A stretch of 64,000 bases of DNA from CAYVNU01 sp964453265 (GCA_964453265.1 CAYVNU010000003.1:1-64000); one strand, 5' to 3'; counted from the stretch's first letter, positions 32,416 to 42,210 are shown. Notes: generated by a model not told the origin, from the letters alone. Numbers and translations: made by a program.

Positions 32416-32417
32416 AA

Positions 32418-32455
32418 AACACTCTTTATCTGTTTAAGATAAAGAGTGTTTTTTT
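32418..32455. terminator. Bidirectional terminator
   Basis: AACACTCTTTATCT pairs perfectly with AGATAAAGAGTGTT around GTTTA, flanked by A- and T-runs; shared by the convergent membrane-protein and SLH genes. Confidence 0.94.
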
Positions 32456-32466
32456 GTTTATTCGTT

Positions 32467-34851
32467 TTATTTTGGCTTTGCGTTATATGCGTTATTTATT
32501 AGCACCCCTGCCTGATATTCAGTCATACTCATATCCGGACAAAATTCTCGGCTAATCTCCACTCCGCTTGCGTCGTAATTTATTTTACAGCCGTTTGTAA
32601 TTCCTAGCTGTCTCATTTTTTGCACAAAAGCAAAACCAGGATGACTAGCCGGCACGTCTTTAAAATATGGCTCTTTTGGCACATCTTCTGTATTAATTTT
32701 TGCCGACTTAATTAAAAAGGTGGAAAACTGCCAGCGGTTAATTTTATCTACCGGACAAAACTTTCTTATGGTATTTATATAGGAGCAGCCATTGGTTATA
32801 CCGTTGGCGTAAAGCGCATTAACAGCAGCAAAAGCAGGACTATAAGCATCTACGTCGGTAAAAGCAGCAGTGGCCGAAACAGGTTTCCAATCGCCAATCT
32901 GGAACTTGTCATATAATTTTTGCGCCACCTGCGCACGAGTTAACTCCGTATTCGGATCCAGCACTGCCTGCTGCCCACTCGACCCGCATTTTATTGGCAC
33001 CGATGTATTAACTGAAGACAAAGCTCCACAAACATTCCCCCCACCGTCTACGAAAGCGCTAGCAGGGGACAAATCTGGGGCTTTAAGCTGGGAATTAAAG
33101 TCATTATTTTGAAAATAATTATTACTTGTAATAACCTTTGAGGCAATTATTTCAGTTCCACTGCCACTATTGCCAAAATTTTCAAAGTCTATTTGACCTG
33201 CTGTCGTATTTTGATAAAGAGGATTAGTAAATTTATTGTTTATAAATTTATTGTCCTTAAAATACACAAACTGCTCTCCGTTTATCATGCGATCAGGTCT
33301 ATAAATTAACATTAATTTACCTGATTTATCAACTAAATTACCTGAGACAATATTATTTTTCCAAGAATTACCATACCAACCACCAATACCGCAAACTTTT
33401 GCATTTGTTATTCTATTGTTTGAAATTGTGGCATTTTCCATTTTTTGAGTATTTTCTACTCCGCAATCCCAAACATTATAAATATTGTTGTTTATAATTT
33501 TTGTTTCTAAAGAATTACCTAAAACTATTCCATCATCCGCGGAGCCGCCTTGAGTGGAAGGATTACCATCCCAACCTCCATCCATATCATTATCAAGATA
33601 TGCATCTCCAACATCATTATTAGCCACTATTATTCCAGGCGCGTCATAATATCCAGTCGGTGTTTTAAAACTATTATTTTTTATTGTGATATTTTGTGAA
33701 TCCCCTAACTGAACAGTTGAATTAAAATGACTGTTGCTAAACAAAATATTAGAGCTTTTGTAAACAGAAACTAAAGTAGCACCAAATTCAGTATTAGTTA
33801 ATATACCATTAGAACTTTCTATTACGGCAATCGGGCTTCCGTATCTGCCTCTGGCTGGATTAAGTGTTTGAAGCCGACAATTTTTTACTGTAAAATTTTG
33901 AATTTTATTTATTCTAACGGGACTGTCAGTTAAATTCCTACTGGTTGAAATATCGGAAGAAATAAGATGATCTTTACAATCCAAAATTACATCTTTGGTA
34001 TCGTGGATGATTATGCAGCTTTGGCCGGGTTCGGCGTTTAAGTCTTGGGTTAAATTATAGGTACCGGGATTTTTTATTTCTCCGCAAGTTGAAACATTGC
34101 CCGGAGTTAAAACTGCCGGGGTATAGTAGCCGTAAGACGGCGGCGGATTATTGGTACAAACTAAAACCGCGCCGCATTTAGTTGTCTGGTTAGCACTAGT
34201 AAAATCCCAATGGCAACCAGTTCTAGCTTCCGGATAATCACATACAGCAGGAGTTGGTGTGGCAGATGAGGTGTTATTGGGTTGATTAGAAATTGGCTTA
34301 TTTGCTCCGGTAACCGAAATAGAAACCAATCTTCTAATAGTTGTAGAAGTTACTCTTTTATATAAAATAAAATTATAAATTTCATCGGTCTTAATTTGAA
34401 AATCCGTATACAAACTACCGTTACCGGAAATATTTTTAGATTGCGGTAAAGTTTTACCGTTTAAACGAATTAAACCGGTTGTGCCTTGTGGTAAAGTATA
34501 ATCCAAACGAACCTTCCAAGCGTCTGACGAAGAATTGTATTCCGTAAACCCATAACCTAAGCAGCCTTCGTTTTGACACAGCGGCTGCATGTAGCCGTAA
34601 GCCTGACTGCCTAAAACTTTTCCGGTTGCTTTTTTCATTGGCACAGCGTGCGAATAAAAACTTTCGCCGGAAATTTCGCTATAAGCAACCAAAGTCATGG
34701 CGCCGACCGAGCCTGAAGCAAAAACTACCATGGCTAAAGCTAACAATAAGCTAAGCGGCTGGTTAAACGCTTCACCAATTAGAGCAAAAGCTTGCTTGCT
34801 AAAACTCTTAGGAACAAGCGCCTGCTTTTTTTTATAAGTATACGGATTCAT
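32467..34851 (-). CDS. Surface protein with parallel beta-helix and SLH domains
   Basis: A 794-aa protein. A basic N-terminus (MNPYTYKKKQA) precedes one hydrophobic segment (LLLALAMVVFASGSVGAMTLVAY, near 36-58). Residues about 265-590 form a NosD-like right-handed beta-helix with Asn-ladder repeats (ITIKNNSF, KIINNNIYNVWDCGVEN, ATISNNRITNAKVCGIGGW). The C-terminal 150 residues hold two SLH-like units (ELTRAQVAQKLYDKF...FTDV...NGITNGCS and RWQFSTFLIK...FKDVPASHPGFAFVQKMRQLGITNGC). SLH domains usually bind secondary cell-wall polymer, so the protein is probably held at the wall, with the helix possibly binding or cutting polysaccharide. It is paired with a paralogue upstream that shares its anchor and its leader hairpin. 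Confidence 0.88.
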   Translation of the reverse strand: MNPYTYKKKQALVPKSFSKQAFALIGEAFNQPLSLLLALAMVVFASGSVGAMTLVAYSEISGESFYSHAVPMKKATGKVLGSQAYGYMQPLCQNEGCLGYGFTEYNSSSDAWKVRLDYTLPQGTTGLIRLNGKTLPQSKNISGNGSLYTDFQIKTDEIYNFILYKRVTSTTIRRLVSISVTGANKPISNQPNNTSSATPTPAVCDYPEARTGCHWDFTSANQTTKCGAVLVCTNNPPPSYGYYTPAVLTPGNVSTCGEIKNPGTYNLTQDLNAEPGQSCIIIHDTKDVILDCKDHLISSDISTSRNLTDSPVRINKIQNFTVKNCRLQTLNPARGRYGSPIAVIESSNGILTNTEFGATLVSVYKSSNILFSNSHFNSTVQLGDSQNITIKNNSFKTPTGYYDAPGIIVANNDVGDAYLDNDMDGGWDGNPSTQGGSADDGIVLGNSLETKIINNNIYNVWDCGVENTQKMENATISNNRITNAKVCGIGGWYGNSWKNNIVSGNLVDKSGKLMLIYRPDRMINGEQFVYFKDNKFINNKFTNPLYQNTTAGQIDFENFGNSGSGTEIIASKVITSNNYFQNNDFNSQLKAPDLSPASAFVDGGGNVCGALSSVNTSVPIKCGSSGQQAVLDPNTELTRAQVAQKLYDKFQIGDWKPVSATAAFTDVDAYSPAFAAVNALYANGITNGCSYINTIRKFCPVDKINRWQFSTFLIKSAKINTEDVPKEPYFKDVPASHPGFAFVQKMRQLGITNGCKINYDASGVEISREFCPDMSMTEYQAGVLINNAYNAKPK

Positions 34852-34871
34852 AAACCTCTTTTTTTCTGGGT

Positions 34872-34925
34872 AAAATTACCCAATAATCAAAAACTATTTT
34901 GGCTTTTGATTATATTTAATTTTTG
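34872..34925 (-). promoter_or_regulatory. Leader hairpin of the SLH/beta-helix gene
   Basis: AATCAAAAGCCAAAATAG/TTTTTGATT followed by TTGGGTAA..TTACCCA, immediately before the ATG. The same layout recurs at 37418. Confidence 0.55.
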
Positions 34926-34928
34926 TTT

Positions 34929-37400
34929 TTAATAGGCTTGGACTTCTACAATACGGCTGTAGTCTTGTAGCGCCGAATTTACGCTAATTCGAATTTTGTT
35001 GGTAGTTACGGCTTGATTAAATTTTACATTTCTTAAAACTTTGTTGTTTCCGGTAACAACCGCCTCTGGCTTAGTTACCCAAGAGCTGCCGTTCCAATAC
35101 TGAACGTCGAAAGCAGTTATGCCAAAGTTACCAAAAGTTGTGTCTGTTGTTGGAGTTGGCCCGATATAATAATTATCTGCCAAAGTTATAACATTAACCT
35201 CGTTAATAGTTTTTTGCCCGCTAAAAGTTATTTCCAACCAATCGGGGTGCTGTCTGTAAGTATTGTCATTCCAGCCTCCGTTATGGCCCCAGGACCCGCC
35301 GGTAACATCTCCATCTATTGCTCCTTCCGGTGAATAACCGTTAAAAACACTCGAAGCAGTTGTCCTTCCGCCATTTGCCGAAGCAGCTACATTAATTTTT
35401 TGATTATTCTGATTATTAGTATTTAACGACTGTGTGGTAAGTAAATTTTTAGCAGCCGTAATAGCCGGGCCTAAATCGGCAGCGCTTAGTCCTACGTCAG
35501 AATAAAACGCTATGCCGCCGCTTGGATTATTATAACCACTTATTATACCCATTTTGCCAAAAATCTGAGCATACTTATAAGCCGGAAGACTACTGTTTTG
35601 CATATCGGAAAAATACAAGGGACTTTGAACATCGCCTAAGTTGTAGCCTTTTTTCTCTAAAATTTTGCCTAAAAATACTACAAACTGCCAGCGCAAAATT
35701 GCGTCATTTTGGCAAAAAGACCGAACTTGAGTATTTGGGTCATATGAACATCCGCCGGTTATTTGGTTCGCGTACAAAACATTCATTGCGTTAATAGTAT
35801 CGGCATCTAAATTTGCGGTGTTAGAAAAAACATTTCCGCAACCGCCAGTGCTAGGACAACCTAAAGCTAAACCTTCCACCAAACGCTTAGCTGCCTCTCC
35901 CCTGCTTACAGCACCCGAGGGCGTGGTACTGGCTGGCCTGTTACTAATCGCAATGGCAAATGAACTTAAAACATTGCGACCCACATTCGCACCACGACCT
36001 AAAATTTTAATTTTATAATTACCATCCACAATTTGCCTGCCGCTTGGATTACTATCTATATTAAACGAATAGTTTCTGGCGGGTTCAGATCCGGCAATTG
36101 GTAGCGCATTTATTTGCACACCAATTTGGTAATTTGCGCTGTTGTTAACGTCGCAAACTTCGTTGCCTCTAACATCAGCACATAACAAAATATCCACTGC
36201 ACCAAAATCTTCAGGCGCCGTGTATTGGACCTGGTAGCTAAGGCTATTGCCTTTATACCAAGGGCTGGACGAAGTGGTATTTAAAATCGCAAAAGGAATT
36301 GTTTGAACATTTACATTACCACCCACGGTTCTGTCTGGGGCAATATTTAATTTAAAGTTTCTACTAAATGGCGGAACGGCTGAAGTAGATGCGGTGATTG
36401 TAAAACTGTATTCTAAAGCTGCGGTATTGCGCGGAGTTCCGGAAAGTCTCAGGCTATTTCTACTGTCATACGGACAACTGCCGGTAATTCCAACGCAGAC
36501 ATCGCGGTCAAAACGTAGACCTAAGGGTGGGTCTATGTTTGCGTTTATGCTATAAGTTATAACTTGGCCGTTTGCATCAACTTGAGGCATTACACTAAAA
36601 ATTGCGGAGAATGCTTGCCCTGCAGTTGCTGTTAATTCTTTATTTGCAAGAATATTTGTATTTGTTGGGGTAGAATTTTGACAGTTAGCCGGAACCGAAC
36701 AAGCCGGATAAACCAGCTGTACACTTCTACCGTTGCAAGTTACTGTGGCCGGAGAACAAGTTTGTGTTTGAGTAATTAAATTGTCCGGAGTTTGAATTAC
36801 TACAGTACCCAAAGAACGATTGGAAGTCGAGGTTTGATCTTTATAAAAGACAATTGTATATGTTGAATTGGAATTTAAAATATACTCGGTAGTTTTTGTG
36901 CCTTGTCCGGGAATATTATATACAATCTCCGCTGATGTTGAATTTAGTTTAAAAATAGCCACCCTGCCTAAGTTCAATAAATTTCTCTCCCAAGAAACAA
37001 CAAGCGCCCATTTGTTATTCTGGTCATTATAACCAGCATACCTAAAAGATAGGCTCTTAAAATTAGCTCTTCCACCCTCTATATTAGCGCCCGATGTTTT
37101 ACTTACAATTCTAACTTCTGGTAAATTTGTCGTAGTTTCACCTAATACCTGAGGTGCTTTTTTTAACAAGCTAACATGTTTTTCCGGATAAATAAGCGCT
37201 AATCTGGCAGAATCTACGCCTTGAGAAATTTCTGCAGTGGCAACTAACGACATTGTTAGAACTGAACCTGCGAAAAAAACCACCAAAGCTAAACCAATAA
37301 TGGAATTGATTTCTGCTTTTAGCACCGCGCGCAAAAAAGAACCTGACTTTTGTTCAAAAGCCTGTTTTTTCGCTCTGCGCGAATAAATATAAGGGCTCAT
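34929..37400 (-). CDS. Surface protein with Ig-like, SLH and discoidin (F5/8C) domains
   Basis: An 823-aa protein. The N-terminus (MSPYIYSRRAKKQAFEQK) and the single hydrophobic segment (IGLALVVFFAGSVLTMSLVATAEIS) match those of the adjacent SLH protein. A putative-Ig (He_PIG) domain lies near 250-355 (AFSAIFSVMPQ...LGLRFDRDVC...LSGTPRN). SLH-like units occupy about 505-660 (SRGEAAKRLVEGL...LYANQITGGCS; RWQFVVFLGKIL...GIISGY). The end (about 675-823) is an F5/8-type-C carbohydrate-binding domain (AIDGDVTGGSWGHNGGW, WLEITFSGQKTINEVNVI, YSRIVEVQAY). It is likely wall-bound and glycan-binding. Cysteine pairs occur in the Ig and SLH parts. Confidence 0.9.
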   Translation of the reverse strand: MSPYIYSRRAKKQAFEQKSGSFLRAVLKAEINSIIGLALVVFFAGSVLTMSLVATAEISQGVDSARLALIYPEKHVSLLKKAPQVLGETTTNLPEVRIVSKTSGANIEGGRANFKSLSFRYAGYNDQNNKWALVVSWERNLLNLGRVAIFKLNSTSAEIVYNIPGQGTKTTEYILNSNSTYTIVFYKDQTSTSNRSLGTVVIQTPDNLITQTQTCSPATVTCNGRSVQLVYPACSVPANCQNSTPTNTNILANKELTATAGQAFSAIFSVMPQVDANGQVITYSINANIDPPLGLRFDRDVCVGITGSCPYDSRNSLRLSGTPRNTAALEYSFTITASTSAVPPFSRNFKLNIAPDRTVGGNVNVQTIPFAILNTTSSSPWYKGNSLSYQVQYTAPEDFGAVDILLCADVRGNEVCDVNNSANYQIGVQINALPIAGSEPARNYSFNIDSNPSGRQIVDGNYKIKILGRGANVGRNVLSSFAIAISNRPASTTPSGAVSRGEAAKRLVEGLALGCPSTGGCGNVFSNTANLDADTINAMNVLYANQITGGCSYDPNTQVRSFCQNDAILRWQFVVFLGKILEKKGYNLGDVQSPLYFSDMQNSSLPAYKYAQIFGKMGIISGYNNPSGGIAFYSDVGLSAADLGPAITAAKNLLTTQSLNTNNQNNQKINVAASANGGRTTASSVFNGYSPEGAIDGDVTGGSWGHNGGWNDNTYRQHPDWLEITFSGQKTINEVNVITLADNYYIGPTPTTDTTFGNFGITAFDVQYWNGSSWVTKPEAVVTGNNKVLRNVKFNQAVTTNKIRISVNSALQDYSRIVEVQAY

Positions 37401-37417
37401 AGACCTTGTTTATTTCC

Positions 37418-37478
37418 GGGTAAACTTTTTTAGTTTTCCCAATAACCAAAAAGCTATTTTGGCTTTTGGTTAAATTTT
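37418..37478 (-). promoter_or_regulatory. Leader hairpin of the SLH/discoidin gene
   Basis: AACCAAAAGCC...GCTTTTTGGTT followed by TTGGGAAAAC...GTTTACCCGG before the ATG; the sequence is about 75-80 percent the same as the leader at 34872. Confidence 0.55.
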
Positions 37479-37587
37479 AATTTTTGTTTCAAAAGTTCGG
37501 CTTTTTTAAACTATTTTGGTTTAAATTAGCCAAAAAATATTTTGTATTTATATTATAGCACAAACTATAAAAATTTGCAAGGATTTT

Positions 37588-39240
37588 TTATTCCCCAGCT
37601 ACGCGAAAAACTTCTTCTACATCGGTTATGCCTTGTAGAGCTTTTAGAACGCCGTCTTGAGCCATGGTAACCATGCCTTGCTGTATAGCAGCTTTTTTAA
37701 ATTCGCTCATGGGCGATTGTTTTTGAATTAAATCCTGAATTTTTTCCGTAACTTCTATAGCTTCGTAAATTCCTACCCGTCCTTTATAGCCTAAATTCTT
37801 ACACTCCTGACAACCCGGACTGTGGTAAAACTGAAAATTTTCCGGTAGCTTAATATTTAATTCTTTAGGCAAAGCATGTAAAATAATTTTTACTCGTTCC
37901 ATAAGCGTCGGGGAAATAGCATAAGGAATTTTACAAATCTGGCAAATTTTTCTAACCAAACGCTGCGCTATAACACACGACAAAGCAGGTCCAATTACAA
38001 AGGGTTTAACCCCCATATTAATTAACCTCGGAATTGCGCCCGATGCGTCATTGGTATGCAAAGTCGACAAAACTAAGTGTCCGGTTAAAGCAGCCTGCAT
38101 GGCAGTTTCAGCAGTTTCTTGGTCTCTTATTTCCCCTACCATTACAATGTCCGGGTCTTGCCTAAGTATGGCCCTAAGGCCTTTGGCAAAACTAAAATCT
38201 ACACTATGGTCAATCGGCGTTTGTACAACACCCTCTAATTTATATTCTACCGGGTCTTCCAAAGTAATAATTTTAACCCCGGGCTTATTTAATTCACTAA
38301 TAAAAGTATAAAGTGAGGTAGTTTTACCGCTACCGGTCGGACCGGTAGTAATTATCATACCGTTTGGTTTTTCCAGCTGTCTATTTAATAATTCCAAAAC
38401 TTCCGGGCGAAAACCCAAAGCACTGAGTTTTAAATTTACCGAACCCGTACCCAAAAGCCTCATAACAATTTCTTCGCCGTAAGCACTCGGCAAGACTGAA
38501 ACGCGCACATCAATCGGATTTTGGTTGTGAAAAAAAGTTATTCTGCCGTCTTGCGGAACATTTTCTACATTTAATTTTAAATGTGAAAGTATTTTAATAC
38601 GCGTAACCAAACTCTTTTGTAAAGTTTTTGAAATATGCACCATGTCCTGCAAAACGCCGTCAACGCGGAACCTTAACTTTACAAAATTTTCCTCCGGCTC
38701 AAAATGAATGTCTGAAGCTCCGTAAAAAATTGCCGCTCCAAAAATTATATCTAAAAATTCGCTGGCATTTTTGTGTTTTTGTGTGTCTTCATTTTTTATA
38801 GACTCGAGTAGCTCAGAAAAATTTGTTTCCGAATTTATATTTATTGTCTCTAAATGCCTGGTTTCCGGCCTTAAGACTTTGCTAAAAAATTTAACAGTTA
38901 AATCAAAACTGGTTTTGGAAATTAAGTATAAAGAAACTTTATTTTTTAAGTTTAGGCTTTGAATTTTTTCCATCAGCCCTGTATTGTAAGGGTCTAGCAT
39001 GCCTATTCGCAAATCTTCGTTCTCTTTATAAAAAGGTACGGCGCCAAAATTTTCCGCCTCTTGTTTGGTAAAAATTCCCAAAACATTTAAGTCTACCGGA
39101 AAGCCTTTTAAGTCAATATACTGCAAACCCAAAGCCGCGGCTTTAGCCTTAGTCTCCTCTTCTTCCATTTTTCTATTTACCTCGCCCAGAGCCCGCTGCA
39201 AATCTTGGGGAGTGCTTTGTAAAAAACTATGCTTGCTCAT
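37588..39240 (-). CDS. pilB: Type IV pilus assembly / type II secretion ATPase (PilB/GspE)
   Basis: A 550-aa hexameric secretion ATPase. The N-terminal MSHN/T2SSE domain (about 30-140) precedes the catalytic core: Walker A GPTGSGKTTSLY near residue 307, Asp box and Walker B (RQDPDIVMVGEIRDQETAETAM), and His box STLHTND. The tetracysteine zinc finger CQIC...CQEC sits near 440-475. It powers pilin polymerisation at the cytoplasmic membrane, which many CPR cells use for attachment and DNA uptake. The other pilus genes (pilC, pilT, pilins) are not in the window. Between it and the SLH genes lie 187 bases with no terminator-like hairpin of note. Confidence 0.95.
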   Translation of the reverse strand: MSKHSFLQSTPQDLQRALGEVNRKMEEEETKAKAAALGLQYIDLKGFPVDLNVLGIFTKQEAENFGAVPFYKENEDLRIGMLDPYNTGLMEKIQSLNLKNKVSLYLISKTSFDLTVKFFSKVLRPETRHLETININSETNFSELLESIKNEDTQKHKNASEFLDIIFGAAIFYGASDIHFEPEENFVKLRFRVDGVLQDMVHISKTLQKSLVTRIKILSHLKLNVENVPQDGRITFFHNQNPIDVRVSVLPSAYGEEIVMRLLGTGSVNLKLSALGFRPEVLELLNRQLEKPNGMIITTGPTGSGKTTSLYTFISELNKPGVKIITLEDPVEYKLEGVVQTPIDHSVDFSFAKGLRAILRQDPDIVMVGEIRDQETAETAMQAALTGHLVLSTLHTNDASGAIPRLINMGVKPFVIGPALSCVIAQRLVRKICQICKIPYAISPTLMERVKIILHALPKELNIKLPENFQFYHSPGCQECKNLGYKGRVGIYEAIEVTEKIQDLIQKQSPMSEFKKAAIQQGMVTMAQDGVLKALQGITDVEEVFRVAGE

Positions 39241-39301
39241 TTTTCTTTTTGTTTCAACTTTTATTGAATATAATTTATTATAGCATTTTGCTGCTGTAAT
39301 T

Positions 39302-39331
39302 AAAAACAGCCTTTAACCAAAGGCTGTTTTT
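39302..39331 (-). terminator. Terminator of the DHH-like gene
   Basis: AAAAACAGCCTTT pairs with AAAGGCTGTTTTT around AACC, overlapping the gene's stop. Confidence 0.9.
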
Positions 39332-40490
39332 AATTACTTGTCTGATTTTTTATAAGCTCTGCCAACTGCTGCTCTAAAACCACCACAGCTGTATCTTTTA
39401 CTTCAAACTCGCAAACCCAAAATGGGACTAGACCATAAGTGCTTTGGCGAATAGGACTTCCTAAAACTTTTATAAAGCCCTCCGGAGAAACTTCTTGATG
39501 CCCTGAAATTATTAAAGAAAAAGTTCTAAATTCTTTCTCGCCTGCCACACAAATTATTTTATAACCATGTATACTTTCCATTAACTCCCTTAAAATACCC
39601 GGTAAATTTTCTACTCCGGTACCGGCTTTTTCAAAATCCGAAATCATAAGAATAGTATACATCGCCTTCTCATCTTCTAAGAGCTTAAGCCTGGCTAAAC
39701 TTCGACCCCACAAACGTAAAAATTCAAGAGTTCTAGTTTTGTAAAAATGCTTAATAACCTCCTGCTGCCTGCCGCCAAGAGCCATGAGCCTGGAAGCCTG
39801 TAAAAACACCTTTGGAGTTGTTTGCACTCTTTGAAAACTATTGGTTTGACTAATTATGCCAGCCAAAAGACAAGTAGCAATATCTTCGTCTAAAATTTGC
39901 TGTTCATAACTCTCTAGCAATTCAGTTAAAATTTCCGCCACAGAAGTTGCGTTTATATCTACTATGTTTATAGCTCCAAAATATTCATTTCCCGGTTTGT
40001 AATCGATGTTAATTTTCGGAGCTTGGAAAAATAAGTCCGGATCACGCTCAAATAAACCACCTAAATCTTCCGGCCCTAAAGCCCCTAAAACAATAACTAA
40101 ATCAAAAGGCTCAGCTTCATTTTCAAAACTTACATCGCTTTGGTTAAAAGCTTTGGGTAAAGACTTTAAATATATTTTTACACCACCTTCTTCAGTTTGA
40201 TAACTTAATTCCTCAAGCTTATTTTTGTCAGTTTTTATTGAAATTACAAAGCTTTTTTGTTGTCCAAGATCAGGCTTAATTTCAAAAACTTTAGGTAAAA
40301 ACCCGGCCTGCTTAGGCAGCTCTCCCTCTGCCGCTACTGAAACTTCTTTTTGAAGTTTTTGCAAAAATAAGCGCAATGCTAAAGACCCGGCAACCATATC
40401 GGCTGTGGGGTTTTTAGGCAAAGCTACCAGAATATTCTTCGCTTTGCTAATTGCGTCAAAAAATTGTGAATGCGTATTATTTTCTGCCAT
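39330..40490 (-). CDS. Degenerate DHH-family (NrnA-like) protein
   Basis: A 386-aa protein with the NrnA layout: N-terminal Rossmann-like DHH domain (about 1-195) and C-terminal DHHA1-like domain (about 230-380). The motifs are eroded. NPTADMVAGSLAL stands where DPDADAIGSALAL is expected, and NIDYKPGNEYFGAINIVD stands where the metal-binding DHH (IDHHxxNxxFG) belongs. Without the DHH histidines and first Asp residues, hydrolysis of nanoRNA or cyclic dinucleotides is unlikely, so it may bind a nucleotide or RNA without cutting it. The fold is otherwise well kept, which argues for a retained non-catalytic job. It lies upstream of pilB on the same strand, 90 bases apart across a terminator. Confidence 0.8.
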   Translation of the reverse strand: MAENNTHSQFFDAISKAKNILVALPKNPTADMVAGSLALRLFLQKLQKEVSVAAEGELPKQAGFLPKVFEIKPDLGQQKSFVISIKTDKNKLEELSYQTEEGGVKIYLKSLPKAFNQSDVSFENEAEPFDLVIVLGALGPEDLGGLFERDPDLFFQAPKINIDYKPGNEYFGAINIVDINATSVAEILTELLESYEQQILDEDIATCLLAGIISQTNSFQRVQTTPKVFLQASRLMALGGRQQEVIKHFYKTRTLEFLRLWGRSLARLKLLEDEKAMYTILMISDFEKAGTGVENLPGILRELMESIHGYKIICVAGEKEFRTFSLIISGHQEVSPEGFIKVLGSPIRQSTYGLVPFWVCEFEVKDTAVVVLEQQLAELIKNQTSN

Positions 40491-40557
40491 ATCCGATTAT
40501 TAATTATTGAGTATACTAAATTTTGCGATAATCGTCAATCTAAGCTAAAATAAAGGA

Positions 40558-40962
40558 ATGAAAAAGCTTTTGAAGTTAAAGTTAAGTGAGATACAACCGG
40601 CAGCCAAAGATGTTTTTGCCGAACTTCAGGGCGGAGAAATACTAGCCTTGGTCGGTCCGCTCGGCAGCGGCAAAACCACTTTTAGTCAGCACTTAGGCAA
40701 AGCCTTAAAAGTTAAAAGCAAAATCACCAGTCCGACTTTTAGCATTTTAAATGTTCATTTAGGTAAATTAAAAAATAAAAAATCCGTATATTTTTATCAT
40801 TTAGATTTATACCGCACCAATAGCTTTAAAGAAGTCAAAGCCTTAGGCCTGACTGAATTTTGGGGACAAAAAGACACTCTAACTGTTATTGAATGGGCAG
40901 ATAAAATTAAAAAATATTTACCCCTTAAAACTCGCTTTATTTATTTCACCCATGAAAAATAA
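40558..40962 (+). CDS. tsaE: tRNA threonylcarbamoyladenosine biosynthesis ATPase TsaE
   Basis: A 134-aa protein of the YjeE family. Walker A GPLGSGKTTFS at residues 33-43, the switch region SPTFSILN near 60, HLDLYR near 80 (Walker B aspartate), and the tryptophan block VIEWADKI near 115. TsaE couples ATP hydrolysis to the TsaB-TsaD complex that makes t6A37 in tRNA; the shortened TsaB is at 14705. It overlaps the next gene by 11 bases. Confidence 0.95.
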   Translation: MKKLLKLKLSEIQPAAKDVFAELQGGEILALVGPLGSGKTTFSQHLGKALKVKSKITSPTFSILNVHLGKLKNKKSVYFYHLDLYRTNSFKEVKALGLTEFWGQKDTLTVIEWADKIKKYLPLKTRFIYFTHEK

Positions 40963-42154
40963 ATTTTTATTTTTAATATTTGCTAGCATACTTTTATCAC
41001 AGGCTGCATCAGCTAAAGCTTTAGAAGCCCCCGGCTTTGTTTTTACCTATGAGGGTCAAAAATACCCCGTAGAAGCAGAGACCCTGGCTTCTTTTAAAGG
41101 CCGCTCGGTTAAAGCCCGTAGCAATATATTTTTAAATAATTCTATAACCAAACAGGAATTATTAGCGTCCTATTTTGGACAGCCTGTAAATTCATTCCCC
41201 ACTCTTTCTTTTTATAATTATAAACCGGAAAAAATTTACCAATTCATTTTAAGCTTGTCTGAAAAAATAAACAAAGAAAAAGTTGAGCCAAAGTTAATTT
41301 TAGAAAATAACAGGGCGGTAGATTTTACAGCACCCCAGAATGGCGAAGAACTAAATGCCTCCATAAGTACTTTTAAAGCTTTAGAAGCCCTTGAAAACAA
41401 TCAAACTTCCTCGGAATTAGTTGTTTTGGAATTAAAACCAACCCAAAACCTAGGAGAAACAAACAACCTAGGAATTACCGAACTTATTGCCAGCGGAAAA
41501 TCTAACTTTAAAGGCAGTCCAAAAAACCGCAGGCACAATATAAGCGTTGGAGTAGAAAAAATGAAAGGTATTATTGTGGCGCCCAACGAAGAATTTAGTT
41601 TTAACAAATACTTAGGCCCGGTGGAAGCCGAGCAAGGTTTTTTACCGGAACTAGTTATTAAAGCCAGCGGGACAGTACCTGAATTAGGCGGCGGTCTTTG
41701 CCAGGTTTCTTCCACTACTTTTAGGGCGGCCATGGAAGCTGGCTTGCCCATTACCCAAAGAAGAAACCACGCCTATGCTGTGCAGTACTACTCCCCCCAA
41801 GGCACAGACGCGACCATTTACCCTGGAGTAATAGATTTAAAATTTAAAAACAACACTCCTGGCGCAATTCTAGTCTGGCCGCATTTTGAAACGGGTGATA
41901 ATTTAATTTTTGACTTTTACGGCACAAAAGACAGCCGGTTAGTAACACTAGAAAAACCAAGAGTCTACGACCGTAAACCAGATGGCAGCATGAAAGCTGA
42001 GTGGACTAGAATTATAGAAAAAGACGGTGTAACTTCTTCTTCGACTTTTAAATCTATTTACCAATCCCCTGCCCTTTTCCACAAAGAAGAAAAGTTTGTC
42101 AGTGCTGTACCAACTCAAGTACCAGCCCCATCTCCAACGCCTTTATCTAACTAA
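40952..42154 (+). CDS. VanW-family exported protein
   Basis: The start at 40952 gives MKNKFLFLIFASILLSQAASAKALEAPG, a signal peptide cut near residue 22, so the chain is 400 aa; an upstream in-frame start would remove this signal. The N-terminal region (30-170) resembles the domain often found before VanW. Residues about 195-330 are the VanW core: NRRHNISVGVEKMKGIIVAPNEEFSFNKYLGP, GGGLCQVSSTTFRAAMEAGLPITQRRNHAY, and ATIYPGVIDLKFKN. VanW proteins accompany peptidoglycan enzymes and some glycopeptide-resistance clusters; their biochemical role is unsettled. It follows tsaE with overlap, so it is co-transcribed. Confidence 0.92.
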   Translation: MKNKFLFLIFASILLSQAASAKALEAPGFVFTYEGQKYPVEAETLASFKGRSVKARSNIFLNNSITKQELLASYFGQPVNSFPTLSFYNYKPEKIYQFILSLSEKINKEKVEPKLILENNRAVDFTAPQNGEELNASISTFKALEALENNQTSSELVVLELKPTQNLGETNNLGITELIASGKSNFKGSPKNRRHNISVGVEKMKGIIVAPNEEFSFNKYLGPVEAEQGFLPELVIKASGTVPELGGGLCQVSSTTFRAAMEAGLPITQRRNHAYAVQYYSPQGTDATIYPGVIDLKFKNNTPGAILVWPHFETGDNLIFDFYGTKDSRLVTLEKPRVYDRKPDGSMKAEWTRIIEKDGVTSSSTFKSIYQSPALFHKEEKFVSAVPTQVPAPSPTPLSN

Positions 42155-42210
42155 AGATAGTACAAATAGTTTTTTTAGTAGCATATTTTGTCAATTTTAT
42201 CATTGCATAT

